A stretch of 64,000 nucleotides of DNA. It comes from Rhodanobacter sp. FDAARGOS 1247. GTDB taxonomy: Bacteria > Pseudomonadota > Gammaproteobacteria > Xanthomonadales > Rhodanobacteraceae. Numbering within the stretch: position 1 is the first letter of the stretch; every line of letters starts with the position of its first letter. Shown here in pieces: positions 26,434-40,559 of the stretch. The position numbers and the translations under genes were made by a program. The notes under the pieces were generated by a model. The model was not told where the DNA came from. It was given only the letters and a program-made list of their open reading frames with translations, and did not search any database. The DNA lies in contig NZ_CP069535.1 of the NCBI RefSeq assembly GCF_016889805.1, positions 1,984,001-2,048,000 of the forward strand. The letters run 5' to 3'.

Positions 26434-26468
26434 CCGGGTTTGATTGAAGTCAGGAAGGCCGATGGCAC

Positions 26469-26876
26469 TCAAGCAGTCGGCGGCCCCTTCAACTCGACCA
26501 TGTTTCCCTGCGGGTCGTACAGATAGATCGACGGACCCTCGCCCTGCGCGCCGTAACGCGAGCCCAGTTCGCCGACGCGCACGCCGTGCGACTTCAGGTG
26601 GGCCAGGATCGCCGCCTCGTCGTAATCCTCCACGCGCAGGCACAGGTGATCCATGTTGTGGCCTTGCGCGCCCGGCGCGGCGCCGCCGTGGCGACCCAGC
26701 TTGCCGTCGATGGCGACCAGGTCGATCAGCGAACGGCCGGCGCGCAGTTGCACCAGGCCGATCTCGTCCTGCCGACGCTCCTCGCGGCAGCCAAGCACGT
26801 CGCAGTAGAAACGCTGCATGGCGTCGCTGTCGATGACACGCAACACCACATGGTCGATGTCGGCGATCCGAATCAT
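26469..26876 (-). CDS. VOC family protein (glyoxalase/dioxygenase superfamily)
   Basis: A 135-residue single-module pair of beta-alpha-beta-beta-beta units: IDHVVLRVIDSDAMQRFYCDVLG at residues 6-28, and MDHLCLRVEDYDEAAILAHL near 79. Metal-ligand candidates are His8, His81 and the late Glu in GNMVELKGP. The fold covers glyoxalases, fosfomycin and bleomycin resistance proteins and dioxygenases; which activity applies is not clear. The ATG at 26876 is chosen because the first beta strand begins there. It is divergent from the gcvP leader. Confidence 0.88.
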   Translation of the reverse strand: MIRIADIDHVVLRVIDSDAMQRFYCDVLGCREERRQDEIGLVQLRAGRSLIDLVAIDGKLGRHGGAAPGAQGHNMDHLCLRVEDYDEAAILAHLKSHGVRVGELGSRYGAQGEGPSIYLYDPQGNMVELKGPPTA

Positions 26877-26954
26877 GCGCACTCCCGATCGATGAGGCAG
26901 TCGAGCATAACCCAGGGTGGTCCGGCAGCTCCCTGAACCGGGCGCCGGCGGGCC

Positions 26955-26982
26955 GCGACAGCCCTCGTTCCCCCTGTATAAT
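26955..26982 (+). promoter_or_regulatory. Promoter of the gcvP riboswitch transcript
   Basis: A perfect -10 TATAAT (26977-26982) has GCGACA (26955-26960) 16 bp upstream (4 of 6 to the -35 consensus). The predicted start is about 6 bases before the first base-paired strand of the glycine riboswitch. Confidence 0.7.
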
Positions 26983-26994
26983 CGCCGCGGTAAA

Positions 26995-27176
26995 CGCATG
27001 GTGGGAGAAGCGGCCCGTCCCTCGCAGGACACGGCCGCTGCCGAAGACGCAACGCCCGTAATCGCTCAGGCCCCCATACCACCATGCGTGAACACTCTGG
27101 AGAGAGCGGCTGAAGCCGCCGCCGAAGGGGCACGAGACGCCGCCGCGTTTCCAAACTCTCAGGCAAAAGGACAGAG
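26995..27176 (+). ncRNA. Tandem glycine riboswitch
   Basis: Two aptamers in series. Aptamer 1 is closed by an 8-bp stem CGCATGGT/ACCATGCG (26995-27002 with 27081-27088) and holds GGGAGA and GCCGAAG. Aptamer 2 is closed by CTCTG/CAGAG (27095-27099 with 27172-27176) and has the textbook GGAGAG, GCCGAAGGGGC and the 3' signature ACTCTCAGGCAAAAGGACAG. The gcvP ATG is 47 bases after. By the known class, glycine binding should switch gcvP on. Confidence 0.95.
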
Positions 27177-27223
27177 GGGCGCCCCGCGTGCGGCACGACA
27201 CGCCAGTCTTCGGATGCCCAGCC

Positions 27224-30145
<2,922 letters not shown>

Positions 30146-30168
30146 CCATCGGTCGATCGTCCGATGCG

Positions 30169-30196
30169 AAGGCCCCGCCACGGCGGGGCCTTTTTT
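30169..30196 (+). terminator. Terminator after gcvP
   Basis: An 11-bp perfect stem (30169-30179 with 30182-30192) with a run of six T from 30191 to 30196. It ends between the convergent gcvP and the multidomain hydrolase gene. Confidence 0.92.
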
Positions 30197-30213
30197 ATGG
30201 TGGAAAACCCCGG

Positions 30214-33069
30214 CTAGAACCCGCGCAGGTCGTCCACCGGCAGCGCCAGCTTCGCGCCGGTGATGCGTTCCAGGGTGCGACCCAGCACCTCGACGTTGTT
30301 GTCGAAGCTGCCATGCCCCGCGTCGATGGCGACCTCCGGGTGCAGGCAGGTGGGCACCTTGTCCACATCGATGACTTCGGTGCGCTTGCCCAGGCCGGTC
30401 TGCTTCGCCACTTGGCGCCAGTTGCCCAGCGCCTCGGCCGTGCTGGACGAACCGTCCCAGCCCTTGTACCCGGCGTCCATCACGTTCGCCAGGCCGAGGA
30501 TCGGCGTGCGCACATCCAGCTCCAGGGCGTTGGACACCAGGTACAGCAGCGACTTGCGATAGATCGCCGCGGTGTTGTCGTCACGCTCGTTGCGGTCGGA
30601 CAGGATGCCCAGGTAAAGCCGCTGCATCAGGGCATCGTGTGGCGCGTAGTGGCGGTTGGCGAACTGCACGGTGCAGGCCGGCGCGTACAGGTGGATGGAT
30701 GCGGTCTGCGCCTCCAGCCCGCGCGCGGCCAGCAGGTCGACCAGGTAGCCATGGAAGATCGAACCGGCGGAGTGGCCGACCAGGTGGATCTCCAGCTGGT
30801 CGCCCCAGGTCTTGGCCAGGTTCTGCAGCGCCGTCACCAGCAGGTCGCCGCCCCGCGTGGGCAGGCTGGCGGCTTCGGCGTTTTCCTTCATCTCGCTCCA
30901 GATCGGCCGCGCCAGCGGACGGCCGACGGTGCGCTCGACGAGGATGTCGGTGGCGTCGCTGATCTTCTCGCGAATGCCGCCGGCCCGCGGCGGCTCGCGC
31001 CGGAACTTGTCGGCGAAGATGTCGCCGATCGATTCGAGCATGCCGGTCTTCCAGATCACGAACAGCGGATAGCAGCCGTTGCCGATGAAGTAGCGCCCCA
31101 TCGCCCGCGCGCGTTCGATCGCCGCGGCCTCGCTGTTGAGTCCGCCGTGGGCATAGATCACCAGCCGCTTGGTCGTCGCCTTCTGCTGGCGGAACCACTG
31201 GTCCGGCAGCGTGCAGGCCTGGAACAGCAGCGAGCGACTCATCTCGTCCTGGGTGAGGTAGCGCGTCACCCGGCCGTCGTTGCCCAGCACCACGCTGTGC
31301 TCGTAGGCGGTGGCCTCGTCCCACCACAGGCTGCGGTTGGTGCCGACACGGCTGCTGCCACCCTTGCTGCCCGCCGCGAGCTGGCCCAGCACCACGCCCG
31401 ACACGCCCATCGCGGCCACCCATGCGTCCATGCCGTTGGCCAGCCAGTCGGCGTAGGTCAGCACGGCGAAACCGCCGCAGCCCCAGCTCTTGCCCCAGGA
31501 GTTCTGCACCACGAAGCCGTCGGTGTTGAAACCGACCAGGGCGAAGGCGTGGCCGTCGTCGTGCGAGGGTTTGCCGTCGAACGCGATCACCGGCAGGCTG
31601 TCGTGCCCGGCCAGCTTCCGGCGCACGGTCGGCACGTCCTGCCAGCCCTGGTGCGTGTTGGCCGACACGTAGATCGCGCCCACTTCGTGGATCGCCGCCT
31701 GCAGGTCGCTGATCGTCTTCAGCTCGATCCGGTAATACACGCCCAGCGTGTTGGCGGTGGCGCGGGTGGCGTAACCGAACTTCGGCGGCTGCGTGTCCTC
31801 CTGCCGATACGGCCAGTCGACCTCCATGCAGACGCCGTGGTGATACCAGCCCTTCAGCGCGCCACGGCAGCTCGAACCGTCGTAGTTCTCGCCCGCGTAT
31901 TCGTCGTAGCGGCGGGCGAAGTTGTAGAACATGCGCGGGCTGACCGAAGCCAGTCGACCCGGCATCCCGCTCTTGCGCCAGCGCAGGTAGTTGACCACGC
32001 AGGCCAGGCCGAAACCGGTGCACGCGCCTTCCTGCCCTTGGTCGAGGATCAGGCCGGCCCCGGTATAGGCCGGCAGGAACTCGTTGATCTGCGCATCGGT
32101 GGGGTAACGATCCGGCAGGCTGGCCGGCGGCGGCTGGTAGGCGCGATCGCGCAGGTCGACCGGGTCCTTGCTGGCGTCGAGTTTCGCCGCGCCCGTCGCC
32201 GCCGCTGCGACGGCCTTGCGAGCCGCGCCGGCCTTGCGAGTCGCACCCACGCCGCGAACGGCCACCGGCCAGACCGACGCGGCCAGCTGGAACACGTTGC
32301 GGAAGCTTGCCAGTCCGTAGCTGCCGCCGTTGACCAGCTTGCGTGCCGCCGCGTAGTTGTTCGCCGCCAGCGCCGTGCGCATCCTGTCCGCCGCGTGCGC
32401 CAGGAACAGCGCCAGCAGCACGGCCGCCACCTCGGGCGCGTTGGCCAGGTCCGGAAAGGCTTCGATGTCGACGCCGATCAGGGCCGCGTAGGTGTGGTAG
32501 TTCGCCCGCCCCGTCAGCTGCACGAAGCCGCGGCCCCGATAGCGCGCGCCGTCGCCGGGCTGGTCGTTGCCCAGCGACTTGCGTCCGTCGTAGGCACTGA
32601 ACGCGGGCAGCCCCGGCGTGGTGTTGAAGTGCGAGGGAAACTCGGCGATCGGCACGAAGCCTTCGCTCTCGGCGCGGATAGTGCCCAGCGCGGCGCAGAT
32701 CATCATGCGGTCGCGCAGCCCTGCCGCGCCCAGCGCTGCCGCCACGTAAGGCAGGTAGCGCACGATGTTGGACTTCTTGGTGGCCGGGAACAGCCGCTGC
32801 ACCGCGTCCACCGTCAGCGGTACCGCCATCGGTTGTGGTTGCATCATGCCGAGCAGGCCCTGGCAGCACGGCCCGATCACCGCATCGGCGACCATCCCGA
32901 TGCCGGCCTGCCATCGCCGCGCCGCCGCGTCGACCTGCTCGTCGAAAATGTCGCCCGTCGCCAATCCCGGAAAGTCGCGCGCGTCGTCGCCGAGTACCCC
33001 GGCCAGGCGCTTGCGCAGCGTGGCGACATCGTTCCCGGAATTCCCCTTGACCAGCAGCAGTGTTGCCAT
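30214..33069 (-). CDS. Four-module hydrolase: PG-binding, GH19-like, papain-like peptidase, alpha/beta hydrolase
   Basis: A 951-residue protein with no signal peptide, started at the ATG at 33069 behind GGGGAG. Modules in order: a peptidoglycan-binding-like domain (about 8-75); a GH19/COG3179 chitinase-endolysin-like domain (about 100-260) with IRAESEG (Glu134) and RYRGRGFVQLTGRANY; an Ala/Lys/Arg linker (270-300); a C1 papain-like domain (about 335-560) with oxyanion Gln344, Cys350 in QGQEGACTGF, His507 in GHAFALVGF and Asn523 in NSWGKSWG; and an alpha/beta hydrolase-like domain (about 630-925) with YAHGG, nucleophile Ser767 in GHSAGS, and His919 as a possible base. All key residues look intact. 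The combination suggests an enzyme against cell walls, proteins and lipids or esters. Neighbours give no secretion system or immunity gene, so its target is unknown. Confidence 0.85.
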   Translation of the reverse strand: MATLLLVKGNSGNDVATLRKRLAGVLGDDARDFPGLATGDIFDEQVDAAARRWQAGIGMVADAVIGPCCQGLLGMMQPQPMAVPLTVDAVQRLFPATKKSNIVRYLPYVAAALGAAGLRDRMMICAALGTIRAESEGFVPIAEFPSHFNTTPGLPAFSAYDGRKSLGNDQPGDGARYRGRGFVQLTGRANYHTYAALIGVDIEAFPDLANAPEVAAVLLALFLAHAADRMRTALAANNYAAARKLVNGGSYGLASFRNVFQLAASVWPVAVRGVGATRKAGAARKAVAAAATGAAKLDASKDPVDLRDRAYQPPPASLPDRYPTDAQINEFLPAYTGAGLILDQGQEGACTGFGLACVVNYLRWRKSGMPGRLASVSPRMFYNFARRYDEYAGENYDGSSCRGALKGWYHHGVCMEVDWPYRQEDTQPPKFGYATRATANTLGVYYRIELKTISDLQAAIHEVGAIYVSANTHQGWQDVPTVRRKLAGHDSLPVIAFDGKPSHDDGHAFALVGFNTDGFVVQNSWGKSWGCGGFAVLTYADWLANGMDAWVAAMGVSGVVLGQLAAGSKGGSSRVGTNRSLWWDEATAYEHSVVLGNDGRVTRYLTQDEMSRSLLFQACTLPDQWFRQQKATTKRLVIYAHGGLNSEAAAIERARAMGRYFIGNGCYPLFVIWKTGMLESIGDIFADKFRREPPRAGGIREKISDATDILVERTVGRPLARPIWSEMKENAEAASLPTRGGDLLVTALQNLAKTWGDQLEIHLVGHSAGSIFHGYLVDLLAARGLEAQTASIHLYAPACTVQFANRHYAPHDALMQRLYLGILSDRNERDDNTAAIYRKSLLYLVSNALELDVRTPILGLANVMDAGYKGWDGSSSTAEALGNWRQVAKQTGLGKRTEVIDVDKVPTCLHPEVAIDAGHGSFDNNVEVLGRTLERITGAKLALPVDDLRGF

Positions 33070-33247
33070 GACGTATCTCCCCTCGTCCGTGGTGAAGGCT
33101 ACGAAACACGGCGGCAGCATACGCTCGGTTCGGGGGCGGCACATGGCCCGCGGCGCCGGGAAAAACCGGCCACGGCAACGCGCACGAAGCGTGCCAGCGA
33201 ACGCGATCTGCCGGCGTCGATCGCCGGTCCGACAGGCCTGGCGCCGG

Positions 33248-34186
33248 TCAGCTTGCCGCCACGATGCAGTCCCGGCCCTGCTGCTTGGCCCGGTACAGCC
33301 GCTTGTCGACGCTGTCGAGGAAGCCGCGCAGCTCGTCGGCGTGCGCGGGAATGCAGGTGGCCGCGCCGACGCTGATGGTCAGCACCGGGCCGACCGCGGA
33401 CTGCGCATGGGGAATCTGCTCGGCCAGGATCAGGTCGCGGCAGCGCGCGGCCAGCTTGTGCGACGCCGCCTCGTCGGTTTCCGGCAGCAGCAGCACGAAT
33501 TCCTCGCCGCCGAAACGCGCCAGCAGGTCGCGTGCGCGGGTCGCGGCGGAAGCCAGCAGCCAGGCGACGCGCTTCAGGCAGGCGTCGCCTTCGAGGTGGC
33601 CGTAGCAGTCGTTGTACTGCTTGAAGTAGTCGATATCGATCATCAGCAACGACAGCGGCTGGCGGTTGCGCCACGCGTTGCTCCATTCCAGTTCCATCAG
33701 CGCATCGAAGCGGCGCCGGTTGGCCACGCCGGTGAGGCCGTCGCGGAAGGACAGTTCCTCCAGTTCCTTCTGCAGGCTCGCCAGTTTCTGTTCGGTCTGC
33801 TTGCGTTCGCTGATGTCGAACATGAAGCCGATCAGCGAATCGACCGAACCGTCCGCCCGGCGCACCACGTGCACCACGTCGCGAATCCACACGTAGTGGC
33901 CGTCGCGGGTCAGCGCCCGGTAGTCGGCTTCATGATCGACACCGGCCTGCGATTGCGCCACGCAGAAATTCAGCACCCACTCGCGATCCTGCGGATGCAT
34001 GCGGCTGGCCCAGTCGCCCACCGTCTGCCAGCTCGCCGGCGTCCAGCCCAGCAGCGCCTCGATCTGCGGTCCGATATAGGCGAACTGCTTGCTGTCCCAG
34101 TCGATCTTCCAGGGAATGGCCTTGGTGGACTCCAGCAGTGTGCGGTAGACGGTGCTGTCGGGTTCCAGCTTTTCGAAATCGGCCAT
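33248..34186 (-). CDS. PAS-GGDEF diguanylate cyclase
   Basis: A 312-residue protein with a PAS sensor (about residues 10-140, PAS_3-like, with FAYIGPQIEALLGWTP and the PAC end FMFDISERKQTEQ), a short coiled-coil signalling helix, and a GGDEF domain (about 155-312). The active site is GGEEF, intact, and RARD five residues before it is a complete inhibitory I-site, so product inhibition is expected. There is no signal peptide or membrane helix, so it is a cytoplasmic sensor. The ATG at 34186 is used; a start at 34267 would add a low-complexity leader. Confidence 0.93.
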   Translation of the reverse strand: MADFEKLEPDSTVYRTLLESTKAIPWKIDWDSKQFAYIGPQIEALLGWTPASWQTVGDWASRMHPQDREWVLNFCVAQSQAGVDHEADYRALTRDGHYVWIRDVVHVVRRADGSVDSLIGFMFDISERKQTEQKLASLQKELEELSFRDGLTGVANRRRFDALMELEWSNAWRNRQPLSLLMIDIDYFKQYNDCYGHLEGDACLKRVAWLLASAATRARDLLARFGGEEFVLLLPETDEAASHKLAARCRDLILAEQIPHAQSAVGPVLTISVGAATCIPAHADELRGFLDSVDKRLYRAKQQGRDCIVAAS

Positions 34187-34342
34187 CGCTCTCGGACTCA
34201 AGCATGAAGACGGGTCGCCGCAGCTGCGCGGCGATCGCGCCAGCCGGCGCGCAGACGCAAGGTACATCGTCCGCCGGGCGTATCGCCAATCGCACCAGGC
34301 GGCGCCCGCTGGTGCAAGCGGGCGCCGTCACGGGCAAGCGGA

Positions 34343-37000
<2,658 letters not shown>

Positions 37001-37164
37001 GAGTATCTTCCGTGTCAGGGTGGGCGAAGTGCGGAATGCCGCGGGCCGACGGAAACCCGGCGCCGAGGCGGTCATTCCCGCGATGGTGGCGCGCATGCCC
37101 CGGCGCCGGAAAGCGCCGGAAGTCATGGGCGAGCCTGGTCGACCTTCGCGGGCCAGCGCCCGGT

Positions 37165-37497
37165 TCAGCGCGCCCGCGCCAACGCCCGGCCCAGGTGCAG
37201 GCTGCGGTTGCGGCAGATGTCGAAGCCCTGCACCGTCATCCGCCGCCCGTCGACAAAGTCCACGCGGAAGTCGCGGCGGCAGCCGCCTTCGCGCTGCACC
37301 GCCAGCGTGGTCACGCTGTTCGCCTGCAAGGAGCGGTAGCCGACGGCCAGCGGCTCCCAGCGCATGCCGTCCATCGTGGCGGACACCGCCGTCACGTTGC
37401 TTGCCGAATCGTTGACCACGTCGACGTAGTGGACCGAGGCGGCCTGCGCCATCGACAACACGCCGCCAGACAACAGCAGAACCAGAAGTGCACGCAT
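37165..37497 (-). CDS. Small exported protein of unknown function
   Basis: A 110-residue protein with a clear signal peptide (residues 1-19, MRALLVLLLSGGVLSMAQA). The mature part has beta-rich, Val/Asn/Asp-containing sequence and two cysteines, GGCRRDF and FDICRNR, that could form a disulfide. I do not recognise a family. It lies 164 bases upstream of the M1 aminopeptidase gene on the same strand and could share its transcript. GC and codon use are like the neighbours. Confidence 0.72.
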   Translation of the reverse strand: MRALLVLLLSGGVLSMAQAASVHYVDVVNDSASNVTAVSATMDGMRWEPLAVGYRSLQANSVTTLAVQREGGCRRDFRVDFVDGRRMTVQGFDICRNRSLHLGRALARAR

Positions 37498-37844
37498 CAG
37501 TCATACCTCGCGGAGTCATTCGGGGGAACCGGCCGGCGTCTTCGCGGCGCCGCCGGGCGATCGGGCAGATCCTTCGTGACGCGCGCGAAACACCTGCAAG
37601 CCGCGCCACACATGGATCATGGATGCGACTGGAGCGCGCGGGGTTGCGCGTGACTGATGGCACGGGTTCGTCGCGGGCACCGCCAGAACCGGCCTGTCGC
37701 GGCGCTGAACCGCAACGTTTGCGATGACCCGCCACGCCGTCAACGCGTGGCGCCGAACGGCGTTCTCCTTCCGGCATGCCGCCGTTCGTCCGGCACGACA
37801 TGGCAGTACCCCACCGCCGGGCTCACACACTGAAGGACACCGTC
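37498..37844. other. Intergenic region with no recognised gene
   Basis: This 347-base stretch lies between two divergent small exported-protein genes. It has a 6-bp hairpin CCACGC/GCGTGG near 37731-37751 and GC-rich mixed sequence. Open frames across it are arginine-rich and lack family resemblance. Promoters for both neighbours must lie here, but none is clear. Confidence 0.5.
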
Positions 37845-38192
37845 ATGAACCACGCTTCGATGATCCGCCTCGGTCTGCTCAGCCTGATCGCCTGCACCGC
37901 GTTCGCCAGCGCCAGCGCGATGGCCACCGACACCACCGTCCCCGGTCACCCCCGCGTCAACGAGGTCAACCAGCGCATCGACAACCAGCAGGCGCGCACC
38001 GCCAAAGGCGTCGCCAACGGCACCATCACGCCGCAGCAGGCAGCCAACGACCAGCGCCGCGCCGCCAACATCGCCCAGCGCGAAAGCGCCGCCGAAGCGA
38101 AGCACAACGGCCACCTGACCAAAGGCGAAACCCGCCGCCTCAACCGCGCGGAAAACCGCAACAGCCGCGCGATTCATCGCCAGCGTCATTGA
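37845..38192 (+). CDS. Small exported basic helical protein, uncharacterised
   Basis: A 115-residue protein with a signal peptide (to about residue 27, ending ASAMA) and a mature part rich in Asn, Gln, Arg and Ala: HPRVNEVNQRIDNQQART and later ITPQQAANDQR, KGETRRLNRAENRNSRAIH. The repeated pattern of short amphipathic helices resembles hypothetical exported proteins of Burkholderia and Xanthomonadales. AAGGA is well placed 9 bases before the ATG. The function is unknown; a periplasmic or surface role is inferred only from export. Confidence 0.78.
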   Translation: MNHASMIRLGLLSLIACTAFASASAMATDTTVPGHPRVNEVNQRIDNQQARTAKGVANGTITPQQAANDQRRAANIAQRESAAEAKHNGHLTKGETRRLNRAENRNSRAIHRQRH

Positions 38193-38305
38193 TCGGTGGC
38201 GCAGGAGAGGTCTCGATGCCGGGGCCTTTTCCTATTGCTTTGGCGCAACCATGACGGCATTTCGCCGCCGTCAGAAGCTTCTGCCCCGATGCAGTTGGCG
38301 CAGCC

Positions 38306-38785
38306 TCAGCCGGGCGCCGCGTCCACCGGCAAGACCAGGCCGCGCTTGAGCGTGTCCAGCGCCACGCGGGTACGAAAGCGTTTCACATTGGCGTTGGCGG
38401 CGACCAGCCGTTGCATCAGCGCATCGTAGTCGTCGACATCGCGCGCGGTCACCACCAGCACGTAGTCGCCATCGCCGGTCACGTACCACGCCTGCTGGAT
38501 CGCCGGCTCCGCCGCGATCCACTGGCGCAGGCTGGCCAGCAGCTCGGGCCGTTCGCGCTCGACCTCGAGATCGGCGATCACGGTGAGCCGCCGGTCCACG
38601 CTGCGCGGATCGATCAGCGCCACCTCCGCCACGATCACGCCCTCCTCCCGTAGCCTCGCCATGCGACGCTGCACGGCCGACGCCGACAGGCCGATGTCGG
38701 CGCCGATCATCTCGGCGGAGCGTCGCGCATCGCGCTGCACGATCGCGAGGATCCGGCGATCGAATTTGTCCAGTTCGGCAGGCAT
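38306..38785 (-). CDS. Lrp/AsnC family transcriptional regulator
   Basis: A 159-residue Lrp-type regulator: helix-turn-helix at about residues 5-60 (LDKFDRRILAIVQRDARRS, then IGLSASAVQRRMARLREEGVI) and a RAM ligand-binding domain (about 68-150, with ACT-like AWYVTGDGDYVLVVTA). It is divergent from a PLP lyase gene with a 122-base gap, which suggests it controls that enzyme in response to an amino acid. That link is an inference from layout. Confidence 0.93.
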   Translation of the reverse strand: MPAELDKFDRRILAIVQRDARRSAEMIGADIGLSASAVQRRMARLREEGVIVAEVALIDPRSVDRRLTVIADLEVERERPELLASLRQWIAAEPAIQQAWYVTGDGDYVLVVTARDVDDYDALMQRLVAANANVKRFRTRVALDTLKRGLVLPVDAAPG

Positions 38786-38907
38786 CGGGCGAAAACACCT
38801 CGTGGTGCGGGAAGAAAACCCGTTTCGCGGGCGAACAACGCCACTTCGCCGCGCCGCGGAAACCTAGCATAGGTCGTCGCCTCCCACGTCATTGCGAGCC
38901 CTCGCCC

Positions 38908-39858
38908 ATGCCCACGCACACCCGCATCGAACACGTCCTCGACGCCTCGCACCACATCGATCCGGTGTTCCTGGATTCGCCCACGCTCACCAACGTCGCC
39001 TTCGACGCGGCGCTGCACTGCCAGCTGGTCGCCAAGGACGAAACCGCCAACCCGATCGGCTCGTTCAAGGGCCGCGGCACCGAGCTGTTCGCCGCGCTGG
39101 CGCTGCCGCCGGGCGAACCGGTGGTCTGCGCGTCCGCCGGCAATTTCGGCCAGGGCCTGGCGCGTGCAGCGATCCGGCGCGGCCACACCTGCACCGTGTT
39201 CGCCGCGGAAACCGCCAACCCGGTGAAGCTGGACGCGATGCGCCGGCTGGGCGCCGAGGTGCGGCTGGCCGGCATCGATTTCGACGCGGCCAAGGACGCC
39301 GCTCGCCACCATGCCGCCGCCGGCCTGCGCTTCGTCGAGGACGGCAGCGAGGCCGAGCTGGCCGAAGGCGCCGGCACGCTCGCACTCGAACTCGCCGCGT
39401 CGACGTCGTTCGACGCCATCGTGGTGCAACTGGGCAACGGCGCACTGCTGGCCGGCGTCGGCACCGCGATCCGGCACGTGGCGCCGCACGCGGAAATCAT
39501 CGCGGTGGTGGCGGCCGGCGCGCCGGCGATGAAGCTGTCGATCGACGCCGGCCACGTCGTCGAGACCGCCCGCACCGACACCATCGCCGACGGCATCGCG
39601 GTGCGCGTGCCGATTGCCGCCACGCTGACGCACCTTCGTACGTGCTGCGACGACGTGGTCGCCGTGTCCGAGGCGCGGATCTTCGAGGCGATGCGTCTCA
39701 TCCACCACCACCTCGGCATTGCAGTGGAACCATCCGGCGCGGTCGGCGTGGCGGCCATCCTCGACGACCCGGAGCGCTTCGCCGGCCGCCGCGTGGCGAC
39801 GATCCTCTGCGGCGGCAACCTGTCGCCAGCGATGCGCGAGCGCCTGCTGGCGGCGTGA
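38908..39858 (+). CDS. PLP-dependent threonine/serine dehydratase-like enzyme
   Basis: A 316-residue fold-type II PLP enzyme. The PLP lysine is Lys54 in GSFKGRG, phosphate binding is likely by the ASAGNFGQG loop near 113, and the C-terminal CGGNLS motif holds the PLP ring. The order and length fit catabolic threonine dehydratase or serine racemase-like enzymes without an ACT domain. The exact substrate is not certain. It is divergent from an Lrp regulator and followed after 30 bases by a GST gene. Confidence 0.88.
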   Translation: MPTHTRIEHVLDASHHIDPVFLDSPTLTNVAFDAALHCQLVAKDETANPIGSFKGRGTELFAALALPPGEPVVCASAGNFGQGLARAAIRRGHTCTVFAAETANPVKLDAMRRLGAEVRLAGIDFDAAKDAARHHAAAGLRFVEDGSEAELAEGAGTLALELAASTSFDAIVVQLGNGALLAGVGTAIRHVAPHAEIIAVVAAGAPAMKLSIDAGHVVETARTDTIADGIAVRVPIAATLTHLRTCCDDVVAVSEARIFEAMRLIHHHLGIAVEPSGAVGVAAILDDPERFAGRRVATILCGGNLSPAMRERLLAA

Positions 39859-39888
39859 GCACACCCTTCTCCCGGAGCACGCACACCG

Positions 39889-40518
39889 ATGAAACTCCTC
39901 TACCAGACGCACTCGCCCTACGCCCGCAAGGTGCTCGTCGCCGCCCACGAACTCGGCCTGCAGCACCGGCTCGAGGTGATGCATCACGACACCAGCCCCA
40001 CCCGCCGCAACGACGAAGTGTTTGGGCTCAACCCGCTCGGCAAGGTGCCCGTGTTGATCGTCGACGACGACCTGGCGCTGTTCGACTCCAGCGTGATCTG
40101 CGAATACCTCGACGGCCTGCACAGCGGTGCGAAACTGATCCCGACCGAGCACGGCGGCCGCTACCGCGCCCTGCGCCGGCAGGCACTCGCGCTGGGCATG
40201 GCCGACGCCGGCATCGCCGCGCGCTGGGAGTCCGAGCGCCGTCCCGAAGCCTCACGCTGGCCGCCTATGCTGCAAGGCCAGCTTGAAAAGATCGCCGCCG
40301 CCTGCGATTTCCTCGAGCAGGAAATCGGCGAGGCAACAGTCACGGAAACCGTCCCCGACATCGGCGACATCGCGCTGGCCACCACGTTGAGCTGGATCGC
40401 CTTCCGCAACGTCTACCCCTTCGCGGCAGGACGTCCCCGCTTGTCATCCTGGTACAACCGCTTCAGCGCGCGGCCGTCGATGCAGGCCACCACGCTCGTG
40501 GGCGACACCTGCGACTGA
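39889..40518 (+). CDS. Glutathione S-transferase family protein
   Basis: A 209-residue GST with an N-terminal thioredoxin-like domain (SPYARKVLVAAHELGL near residues 9-24; NPLGKVPVLIVDD, cis-Pro region; FDSSVICEYLD, the gamma-glutamyl-binding Ser) and an all-helical C-terminal domain. The active-site Ser or Tyr is near SPYARK. It follows the dehydratase-like gene, which it may share a transcript with. Substrate unknown. Confidence 0.92.
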   Translation: MKLLYQTHSPYARKVLVAAHELGLQHRLEVMHHDTSPTRRNDEVFGLNPLGKVPVLIVDDDLALFDSSVICEYLDGLHSGAKLIPTEHGGRYRALRRQALALGMADAGIAARWESERRPEASRWPPMLQGQLEKIAAACDFLEQEIGEATVTETVPDIGDIALATTLSWIAFRNVYPFAAGRPRLSSWYNRFSARPSMQATTLVGDTCD

Positions 40519-40559
40519 GCGCGCCGCTCGCTTCACTCCCTCCCTCAACGGATATCCCC

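Noticed and set aside
30214..33069. The multidomain hydrolase as a Xanthomonadales type IV effector.
   Set aside because: The XVIPCD C-terminal motifs (GLxRIDHV and others) are not visible, and no type IV genes are in the window.
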